Part shown: positions 5,747-10,944 of the stretch, one piece after another
Layout: every line of letters starts with the position of its first letter
Position numbering within the stretch: the stretch's first letter is position 1
From: Planctomycetota bacterium
GTDB taxonomy: Bacteria > Planctomycetota > UBA1135 > GCA-002686595
Reading direction: 5' to 3'
Length of the DNA: 10,944 bases
NCBI GenBank assembly: GCA_027623615.1
Contig: JAQBVH010000042.1
Location: 1-10,944, forward strand
Position numbers and translations under genes: made by a program
Notes under the pieces: generated by a model
Databases searched by the model: none
Seen by the model: only the letters and a program-made list of their open reading frames with translations
What the model was told of the DNA's origin: nothing

Positions 5747-7768
5747 CTATTCGGTCGCGGCCGAGGGCCGCATCTTCGTCAGGCCGTACTTCTCCAGCTT
5801 GCGCTGCAGGGCGAAGCGGCTGATGCCGAGGGTCTTGGCGGCCTGGGACTTGTTGCCCGCGGCCTGGGCCAGGGCGGCCTCGATCGAGCGCTTCTCCAGA
5901 TCGGCCACGGCGCCCTTGATGTCGCCGGACTCGACGACCGAGGCAGCGCTGCTCAGCCGCTCGCCGGTCGTGCTGCGGCCCTCGCGGACGGCGACCGAGA
6001 GGTGCTCGAGGCTGACCGCGTTCTGGGCCAGGACGATCAGCCTGCGCATCTCGTTCTCGAGCTCGCGCACGTTGCCGGGCCAGTCGTGGGAGACGAGCGC
6101 AGCCAGGACCTCGTGCGGAAGCACCGGGGCCTCGCGGTTCGCCTCGCGCGCAGCGCGGGCGAGCAGGTGCTCGGCGAGCAGCGGGATGTCGTCGCGGCGC
6201 TCGCGCAGGCCCGGCAGGTTCACGGACAGGACAGCGACGCGGTAGTAGAGGTCCTCGCGGAAGGCCCCGTCGCGCACCATCTCCTCGAGGTTGCGGTGCG
6301 AAGCCGCGACGACGCGCACCTCGACCTTCACGGTGCGGTCGGACCCGAGGATGCGGAACTCGCCCTCCTGCAGGAAACGCAGGAGCTTCTTCTGCATCTC
6401 GGGGCTCATGTCCCCGATCTCGTCGAGGAACAGAGTGCCGCCGTCCGCCTGCTCGAGCAGGCCCTTCTTGTTCTTGTAGGCGCCGGTGAACGCGCCGCGC
6501 ACGTGTCCGAACAGCTCGCTCTCGAGCAGGGTGTCGGGCAGGGCGGCGCAGTTCTCGGTCACGAACGCCTTCTCCTTGCGCTCGCCGTTGTAGTGGATCG
6601 CGCGCGCGATCAGCTCCTTGCCGGTGCCGCTCTCGCCGTGGATCAGGACCGGCAGGTCGCTCTCGATGATGCGGTCGAGCTGCTGGAACACCTGGCGCAT
6701 CGTGTCGGAGGCGCCGACGATCTGCGCGTAGTCGTAGCGGCCACGCTCGCGCCCGAGCTCCCGGCGCACGACCGCCAGCTCACCCTCGCGATCGCGCACC
6801 TTGCGGCCGAGCTGCTCGTTGAGGCGCTCGATCTGCTGGCGCGACTGCTCGAGGCGATGGTTGCGCTCGCGCAGCTCGGCGACCAGGTGCGCGTTCTTGA
6901 GGGCGATCGACGCCTGGTGCGCGAAGAGCTCGACCAGCTCGAGGTCCTCCTGGTCGAAGGCGCCGAACTGCAGGCGGTTGTCGACGTAGAGCACGCCCTC
7001 GACCGCGCCCTCGGCGACGATCGGCAGGCACATCACCGAGCGCAGGCGCAGGTCCTCGACGCTGGCCATGCCCTCGAAGCGCTCGTCCTGGGCCGCGTCG
7101 AGGGAAAGGATCGGACGTCCCCCATCGACCACCTTGCCGGCGATGCCCATCGACAGCCGCGAGCGCGGCACGACGATGTCGGAGTGGTCGAAGCTGCGCG
7201 CGACGCTCACGTTCATCTTGTCGACGTCGACCTTGCCTTTGGTGAGCTCGCCGTCCCGGCCGCGGTCGCGCATCAGCACGAAGCCGCGCTCGCCGCCGAC
7301 GAGGGACACCGCCGAGTCGACGATCATGCGCAGGAGCGGCAGGAGCTCGGTCTGGGCGACCAGCTCGCGGGTGATCTTGGCGAACACCTTGAGGTTGTCG
7401 CGCTCGCGCTGCGCGTCGCCGGAGAGGGTGCGCAGGCCAGCCTCGGCCTCGGGCTCCTGGGCGAGCACCTTGGCCGCCTCGCCGCCGACCACGAGCCGCG
7501 CGCCCTCGCCGCCGAGCTCGATCTCGTCGCCGGAGGACAGCAACCGTCGATCGACCTTCTCCCCGTTGACCGAGGTGCCGTTCGCGCTGGTAAGATCGAT
7601 CACCCAGGCCTGTCCGCCGCCCTTGGCCTCGATCCGGCTGTGGTGCCGCGAGACCCGGGTGCTCGTCATCCGGATGTCGTTGTCCAGCGCACGCCCGATC
7701 GTGATCACGGGCTGGTCGAGCTCGAACTCACTGCGGAGCCCATCCTCTTCGATGACGGTCAGCTTCAA
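5747..7768 (-). CDS. FHA-GAF-sigma54 activator (AAA+, Fis HTH)
   Basis: A 673-residue bacterial enhancer-binding protein that would remodel sigma54-RNA polymerase by ATP hydrolysis. The FHA phosphothreonine-binding domain (about 1-95) keeps GR (25-26), SRHH (40-43) and NGTSVNG (63-69). A GAF sensor domain (about 127-295) is followed by a coiled coil rich in Glu, Gln and Arg (296-345). The AAA+ domain (about 348-575) has Walker A GESGTGKE (378-385), the sigma54 contact loop GAFTGA (425-430), Walker B GGTLFLDEIGDM (443-454) and FREDLYYRVAV (503-513). A Fis-type helix-turn-helix (about 620-665, NKSQAAKTLGIS) ends the protein. There is no receiver domain, so input probably comes through FHA phosphopeptide binding and the GAF ligand. 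The start is TTG at 7768, backed by AGAGAGG 5 nt upstream and by the FHA fold beginning right after it. A rare start codon may keep levels low. Its target promoters are not identifiable here. Domain calls are very sure. Confidence 0.96.
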   Translation of the reverse strand: MKLTVIEEDGLRSEFELDQPVITIGRALDNDIRMTSTRVSRHHSRIEAKGGGQAWVIDLTSANGTSVNGEKVDRRLLSSGDEIELGGEGARLVVGGEAAKVLAQEPEAEAGLRTLSGDAQRERDNLKVFAKITRELVAQTELLPLLRMIVDSAVSLVGGERGFVLMRDRGRDGELTKGKVDVDKMNVSVARSFDHSDIVVPRSRLSMGIAGKVVDGGRPILSLDAAQDERFEGMASVEDLRLRSVMCLPIVAEGAVEGVLYVDNRLQFGAFDQEDLELVELFAHQASIALKNAHLVAELRERNHRLEQSRQQIERLNEQLGRKVRDREGELAVVRRELGRERGRYDYAQIVGASDTMRQVFQQLDRIIESDLPVLIHGESGTGKELIARAIHYNGERKEKAFVTENCAALPDTLLESELFGHVRGAFTGAYKNKKGLLEQADGGTLFLDEIGDMSPEMQKKLLRFLQEGEFRILGSDRTVKVEVRVVAASHRNLEEMVRDGAFREDLYYRVAVLSVNLPGLRERRDDIPLLAEHLLARAAREANREAPVLPHEVLAALVSHDWPGNVRELENEMRRLIVLAQNAVSLEHLSVAVREGRSTTGERLSSAASVVESGDIKGAVADLEKRSIEAALAQAAGNKSQAAKTLGISRFALQRKLEKYGLTKMRPSAATE

Positions 7769-7773
7769 ATCGG

Positions 7774-7780
7774 CCTCTCT
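7774..7780 (-). promoter_or_regulatory. Ribosome binding site that decides a TTG start
   Basis: On the minus strand AGAGAGG lies 5 nt (CCGAT) before TTG at 7768-7766. I see no ATG or GTG in a better position, and the FHA domain begins immediately downstream, so this site supports TTG as the real start of the activator gene. Confidence 0.7.
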
Positions 7781-7788
7781 CGGTACCT

Positions 7789-7823
7789 GGGGTCAGGCTG
7801 GGGTCGTGGGAGAGCTGGGGGGG
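7789..7823 (+). other. G-quadruplex motif in the divergent promoter region
   Basis: Four G-runs lie on the plus strand: GGGG (7789-7792), GGGG (7800-7803), GGG (7808-7810) and a run of seven G (7817-7823), with loops of 7, 4 and 6 nt. This fits the usual G3+/loop 1-7 rule. It starts about 20 bp upstream of the activator start and is on that gene's template strand. The first two runs belong to a direct repeat CTGGGGTC (7787-7794 and 7798-7805) with an 11-bp period. Folding in the cell is not shown. Confidence 0.55.
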
Positions 7824-7827
7824 CTGC

Positions 7828-7843
7828 GTGCGGCTCCGCACAC
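7828..7843. promoter_or_regulatory. Palindrome 1, possible operator
   Basis: GTGCGG CT CCGCAC (7828-7841) is a perfect 6-bp palindrome with a 2-nt centre, followed by AC, so its right part reads CGCACAC. A similar site lies 40 bp away, centre to centre. The pair sits between the divergent activator and YkgJ-type genes. Binding of a dimeric regulator is inferred. Confidence 0.45.
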
Positions 7844-7866
7844 GACCCACTCTAGCGCCGAGCCTC

Positions 7867-7884
7867 GTGCGCGGTTACGCACAC
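7867..7884. promoter_or_regulatory. Palindrome 2, possible operator
   Basis: GTGCG (7867-7871), a 6-nt spacer, then CGCACAC (7878-7884). It shares GTGCG...CGCACAC with palindrome 1, but the spacer is 6 rather than 4 nt. It is just upstream of the AT-rich patch before the gene at 7931, where a regulator would act. Confidence 0.4.
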
Positions 7885-7925
7885 ATTCTTCGTTTCACCT
7901 CAAATTGTTTCTATCGCTAGACTTA
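7885..7925 (+). promoter_or_regulatory. AT-rich patch, probable promoter of the YkgJ-type gene
   Basis: This stretch is mostly A/T in a very GC-rich window and lies directly before the ATG at 7931, as expected for a promoter. A possible but poor sigma70-like pair is TTCGTT (7889-7894) and TATCGC (7912-7917), 17 nt apart. It would put transcription start close to the ATG, so the mRNA could have almost no leader; indeed no Shine-Dalgarno is seen. Confidence 0.3.
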
Positions 7926-7930
7926 CGGCC

Positions 7931-8374
7931 ATGGAGGCTCCCTGGTACGAGGACGGTCTGTGCTTCAGCTGCACCCAGTGCGGCAACTGCTGCCGCAACA
8001 ACGGGGAGTACAGGTACGTCTACCTGATGCCTCCGGAGGTGACCGCCCTGGCCGAGCACCTCGAGCTGACGCAGGCCGAGTTCCTCGAGCGCTGGTGCGA
8101 GAGGGACGAGGGCTGGACGGTCCTGCGCATGGACCTCCCCCAGTGCCCGTTCCTGTCTGCGGAGGGCTCGTGCACGGTCTACTCGGTGCGCCCGCGCCAG
8201 TGCCGGACCTGGCCCTTCTGGATGGAGAACCTCGAGAGCGAGGCCTCCTGGAAAGCCGCCAAGACGATCTGCCCGGGCATGGACACCGGGATCAAGGTCG
8301 AGTGGCAGGAGGCGCAGGAGATCGCCCGGCGCAACGAGGACTGGTACGAGGGGCGGACGAGCGACGTGGAGTGA
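7931..8374 (+). CDS. YkgJ-family cysteine-cluster protein
   Basis: A 147-residue small cytoplasmic protein of the YkgJ/Zn-or-Fe-S CxxCxxCC family. The signature FSCTQCGNCC (12-21) provides Cys at 14, 17, 20 and 21, with an additional C11. The second half of the family pattern follows: CPFL at 72-75, C81, then VRPRQCRTWPFW at 86-97 with C91. These eight or so Cys would bind a metal or iron-sulfur cluster. Length is normal for the family and all key Cys are present. The molecular role of the family is poorly known; links to Fe-S or metal handling are general knowledge, not shown here. The ATG at 7931 is chosen because the signature begins a few residues later. No ribosome binding site is visible. 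It is transcribed divergently from the FHA activator and convergently to the next gene. Confidence 0.9.
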   Translation: MEAPWYEDGLCFSCTQCGNCCRNNGEYRYVYLMPPEVTALAEHLELTQAEFLERWCERDEGWTVLRMDLPQCPFLSAEGSCTVYSVRPRQCRTWPFWMENLESEASWKAAKTICPGMDTGIKVEWQEAQEIARRNEDWYEGRTSDVE

Positions 8375-8407
8375 AACCGGGCCCCACGCGGTGCGGTCCC
8401 CCAGAGC

Positions 8408-8430
8408 GGGCGGGCGGGGGGCGCGGCGGG
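8408..8430 (+). other. G-quadruplex motif between convergent genes
   Basis: GGG (8408-8410), GGG (8412-8414), six G (8416-8421) and GGG (8428-8430), with loops of 1, 1 and 6 nt, lie in the 61-bp gap between two convergent stops (8374 and 8436). It might slow polymerase at the end of the YkgJ-type transcript. No hairpin terminator is seen in this gap, and G-runs are common by chance at this GC content. Confidence 0.45.
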
Positions 8431-8435
8431 CTACC

Positions 8436-9095
8436 TCAGCGACCGTAGCTCCGCAGGTGTTCCGGCGCCGAGAGCCCCGGCCCCAGGTCCTCCGCGTCGA
8501 TCGGCGCGGACCAGCGCGTTTCCCGCAAGAGTCGACCGGCCCAGATCGGCAGCCCCGTGTCCTCGGGCTCGTCGACCGGGTCTCCCGTGCGCACCTTGGC
8601 GACGGCCTCCGTCAGGGGGAGACGTACGACCGCGGTCTGATCGAGCTCCGCGGGACTCGGCACTCGCGCCAGCCCCCATTGGCCGGGAACGACGTGCTCC
8701 ACGATCACCTTCAGCGCCGCGTTCTTCGCCGCATGGTCCTCGAGGTTCTCCGGCTGCCCGTGCACCATCGCCGAGCGGTAGTTCATCGAGTGATGGAACA
8801 CCGAACGCGCGATGACCAGCTCGTCCAGCAGCGTGACCTCGACGCAGCAGTCCGCGCCCGACATCAGCTGGCGCACCAGACGACTGGCTGGCGAGCCGTG
8901 CAGGTAGAGGTGCACCTCGTCGACGCCGTACACCATCGGCAGCACGACCGGTCCACGCTCGGGGTCCACCAGCGCGACGTGGGCGACCAGCCCCTCGCGC
9001 AGGATCGCGAGCACGTCGGACTTGTCGTAGCGGGCACGGTCCGGGATGCGGCGCACGCGGGTGCGGTCGGTCGACGGCTGGCTCATGCCGCCCAT
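8436..9095 (-). CDS. Flavin-binding split-barrel protein, NimA/pyridoxamine-oxidase-like
   Basis: A 219-residue protein of the pyridoxamine 5'-phosphate oxidase-like split-barrel superfamily, the subgroup that includes nitroimidazole-resistance NimA proteins. It would bind FMN as a dimer in the cytoplasm and act as a small flavin reductase or similar. The family landmarks are in order: RIPDRARYD (about 16-24), a helix ending in HVALVD, VVLPMVYG (about 50-57), LYLHGSPASRLVRQL (about 63-77), VTLLDELVIARSVFHHSMNYRS (about 87-108), then PGQWGLAR and the C-terminal block AVAKVRTGDPVDEPED. The length is normal. NimA-like function in drug resistance cannot be inferred from this; most members are uncharacterised reductases. 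ATG at 9095 or at 9086 (MSQ...) could start it. Neither has a clear ribosome binding site, and the difference is three residues. Confidence 0.9.
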   Translation of the reverse strand: MGGMSQPSTDRTRVRRIPDRARYDKSDVLAILREGLVAHVALVDPERGPVVLPMVYGVDEVHLYLHGSPASRLVRQLMSGADCCVEVTLLDELVIARSVFHHSMNYRSAMVHGQPENLEDHAAKNAALKVIVEHVVPGQWGLARVPSPAELDQTAVVRLPLTEAVAKVRTGDPVDEPEDTGLPIWAGRLLRETRWSAPIDAEDLGPGLSAPEHLRSYGR

Positions 9096-9127
9096 TCGAA
9101 CGTACCCGCGCGCGGCGCGAGTCGGTG

Positions 9128-9159
9128 AGGTGGCGACAGTGTGCGCGCCCCCGCCACCT
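9128..9159 (-). terminator. Weak terminator-like hairpin after the Vps10-like gene
   Basis: AGGTGGCG (9128-9135) and CGCCACCT (9152-9159) form a perfect 8-bp stem with a 16-nt loop, starting 13 bp beyond the stop at 9173 in the minus-strand transcript and before the next minus-strand gene. No U-run follows, so it may only protect the mRNA end or be incidental. Confidence 0.35.
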
Positions 9160-9172
9160 TGTCTCGGTACGT

Positions 9173-10944
9173 CTAGCGGCGGATCACGCTGCGCCCGGGC
9201 GTCCAGGGGACGCCCTTGGCGTCGAGCACGCCGTAAAACGTCTCGAGACGGTCCTCGAGGTCGATGTAGTCCGAGCGGATCCCCTCGAGGTCCTGCTCGA
9301 GCAGGTCCAGGACGTCACGCTGCTGGGCGGTCGGACCGTGGGTCGACCACTTCAGCCCCTCCAGCAGGAAGAAGCGTGCGGTCAGGGCGACGGGACCCGG
9401 GTCCCCGGCGAAGTCGCGCGCCTCGTCGGTGTGCATGCGCCGACCGAGGTCGAGGAGGGCGTGGCGCAGGTCGTTCGCAGCGGCGAACTCGGCCTCGTGC
9501 ACCTCGCGCGAGCGCAGCAGCACCTCGCGCACGGCTTCGACTTCCCGCTGCCGGACCGCGACAGCCTCGAACACGGCCTCGGAGTCAAGGTTGATCGCCT
9601 CGAAGCGGCGGTGGAACGCGGACATCTCGGTCGGCGACACACGCGGCAACGCGCCGTCGCGCAGGGGTGTCACCTCGAAGCTCTGCGCCGCGCCCAGCGC
9701 GGTGAAGCCGCCCTCCCGCAGGACAGCCATGCGCACCGTGTACCTACCGGGCATCACGAGGAAGCCCGCGTCCGGCGCATCCCACGGCTCGCGCTCCACT
9801 GGCTCCGACCAGGCCGACACCGAGGGGTAGCGCAGGTCCCAGGCGACGCGCTGCAGGCCAGCCTGCGCCGGCCCGGCGAAGCGGCGCACCACGTTGCCCG
9901 CGTCGTCGGTCACGGTGAAGACGATCTGCGGGTCGGAATCGCGTCCCTCGGCGTCCAGCGCGTCCCAGCCCGGCGTGGGCGTGTCCTCACCAGCCTCGAT
10001 CGCGGCGGCCTCCGCGGCGGCGCGCGCCGACTTCGAGGTCTCGTAGCCGTCGCGCAGGTAGTACGTGAAGGCCGCGCCGAAGGGCGGGTTGTCGGCGACG
10101 AAGTAGGCGTCACCCTGCGAGGCCGGGCCGTCGCCCCCGAGCGGCGAGCGCTCCACGTACCAGTGCGCGTCGCGCACGGCGAAGAGGTGCCCCTCGGCCG
10201 CCAGCACCTCGTCGGTCACCTCGCGCAGGGGTGCGTAGTCGTCGAGGATGTAGATGCCGCGCCCGAAGGTGGCGCAGACCAGGTCGTTGTCGCGGCGCTG
10301 GAGCTCGAGGTCGCGGAACGGGATGTTCGGCGCCGCGCCGGTCAGCTCGACCCAGCGCGCGCCACCGTCGACCGTGAAGAAGACGCCGAACTCGGTACCG
10401 AGGAACAGCAGCTCGGGCCGCACGTGGTCCTGGACGATGCGCCAGGCGATGTGGCGCTCGGGGAGGTCGCCGACGATCGAAGTCCACGTCTGCGCCCGGT
10501 CCGTCGTCTTGAAGACGTAGGGCGCGAAGTCGCCGGTCTTGTGCTGATCGACGCAGGCGTAGGCCGTGTCCGCGTCGTGGAGGTCGGCCTTGATGTCGTT
10601 CACGAACCAGCCGTCGGCCACGCCGGGCAGGCTGGTCGTCGCGCGCCAGCTCGCGCCGCCGTCCTCGCTGACCTGCAGGTGCCCGTCGTCGGTGCCGGCG
10701 TAGAGCAATCCCTCGACCAGGGGCGACTCGGCGAGCGAGGTGATCGTCGCGTACTTCGACATCGCCCACAGGTCCCAGACCGCGTCGATGCTCTGCACGC
10801 GGCCCATCAATGGCGCTGTCAAGCGGTTCACGCCGCTGGTCAGGTCCTCGGAGACCGGCGTCCATGCGTCGCCGCGGTCGTCGCTGCGCCAGACACGCTG
10901 ACTTGCGAAGTAGACCCGCGCCGGGTCGTGGGGCGAGACGAGGA
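9173..10944 (-). CDS. Vps10/sortilin-like BNR-repeat protein, C-terminal part (cut by window edge)
   Basis: The open frame runs from the right edge to a TAG at 9173, giving the last 589 residues of a longer protein. There is no real start here; the GTG at 10831 is internal, because the frame upstream still encodes a matching repeat. Four Asp-box (BNR) motifs of the S/T-x-D-x-G-x-x-W type mark a beta-propeller: SDDRGDAW, SEDGGASW, TTDRAQTW (Ala in place of Gly) and TVDGGARW, all in the part above about 10340. FGRGIYILDDYAPLRE (about 10211-10258) ends the propeller, as is typical of the Vps10/sortilin-like or WD40/YVTN/BNR family. An Ig-like beta domain with FTVTDDAGNVVRR and PGRYTVRMAV follows, then a helical Glu/Arg-rich tail (about 9390-9600). 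Such proteins are usually around 1000 residues, exported, and of unknown substrate. A sialidase or glycosidase activity should not be assumed from Asp boxes alone. Confidence 0.88.
   Translation of the reverse strand, partial: LVSPHDPARVYFASQRVWRSDDRGDAWTPVSEDLTSGVNRLTAPLMGRVQSIDAVWDLWAMSKYATITSLAESPLVEGLLYAGTDDGHLQVSEDGGASWRATTSLPGVADGWFVNDIKADLHDADTAYACVDQHKTGDFAPYVFKTTDRAQTWTSIVGDLPERHIAWRIVQDHVRPELLFLGTEFGVFFTVDGGARWVELTGAAPNIPFRDLELQRRDNDLVCATFGRGIYILDDYAPLREVTDEVLAAEGHLFAVRDAHWYVERSPLGGDGPASQGDAYFVADNPPFGAAFTYYLRDGYETSKSARAAAEAAAIEAGEDTPTPGWDALDAEGRDSDPQIVFTVTDDAGNVVRRFAGPAQAGLQRVAWDLRYPSVSAWSEPVEREPWDAPDAGFLVMPGRYTVRMAVLREGGFTALGAAQSFEVTPLRDGALPRVSPTEMSAFHRRFEAINLDSEAVFEAVAVRQREVEAVREVLLRSREVHEAEFAAANDLRHALLDLGRRMHTDEARDFAGDPGPVALTARFFLLEGLKWSTHGPTAQQRDVLDLLEQDLEGIRSDYIDLEDRLETFYGVLDAKGVPWTPGRSVIRR

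Noticed and set aside
5591..7855. 754-residue open frame on the plus strand opposite the activator gene
   Set aside because: Its translation is low-complexity (Arg, Ala, Leu, Asp-rich) with no domain, and it mirrors the strong GC bias of the real minus-strand gene, which has complete FHA, GAF, AAA+ and Fis domains.
1..10944. tRNA, rRNA, CRISPR array, insertion sequence or phage genes
   Set aside because: No cloverleaf, spaced direct repeats, transposase or integrase pattern was seen; gaps between genes are short apart from those described.

Overview
The window is very GC-rich, with nearly all third codon positions G or C, and holds eight protein genes; both edge genes run out of the window. 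The gene types point to a free-living bacterium of the Planctomycetota or a similar large-genome, protein-kinase-rich lineage. They include an overlapping secreted-protein/Ser-Thr-kinase pair, secreted beta-sandwich proteins, an FHA-GAF-sigma54 activator and a Vps10/sortilin-like protein. The phylum is an inference from gene style; there is no rRNA or marker gene here. I saw no tRNA, rRNA, CRISPR array, transposase or phage gene.

Left part (1-2155, minus strand): a secreted 544-residue protein with four G-x-W repeats and a metallopeptidase-like domain whose zinc motif has Ser in place of the catalytic Glu. It overlaps by a TTGA junction the start of a Ser/Thr protein kinase cut by the left edge. 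The secreted protein's start is preceded by a perfect 8-bp hairpin.

Middle (2257-5743): a two-gene plus-strand unit. It contains a 782-residue secreted protein made of carboxypeptidase-regulatory-like beta domains, then, 2 nt later, a lipoprotein of the manganese-dependent ADP-ribose/CDP-alcohol diphosphatase type. The unit is bracketed by two same-orientation copies of a roughly 105-bp structured repeat (2257-2366 and 5634-5743), alike by eye at about 85% over the core. Each copy folds into several hairpins. This is the most unusual element in the window.

Right part: a minus-strand FHA-GAF-AAA+-Fis transcription activator (5747-7768, TTG start). A dense regulatory region of 162 bp separates it from a divergent YkgJ-type cysteine-cluster gene (7931-8374). 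That region has a G-quadruplex motif, two palindromes 40 bp apart and an AT-rich promoter-like patch. Then come a NimA-type flavin split-barrel protein (8436-9095, minus) and the C-terminal 589 residues of a secreted BNR/Vps10-like protein (9173 to the right edge, minus).

A plausible functional link is phospho-signalling: the kinase could phosphorylate proteins read by the intact FHA domain of the sigma54 activator. The sequence shows both parts but not that they are partners. The other genes look independent of one another.
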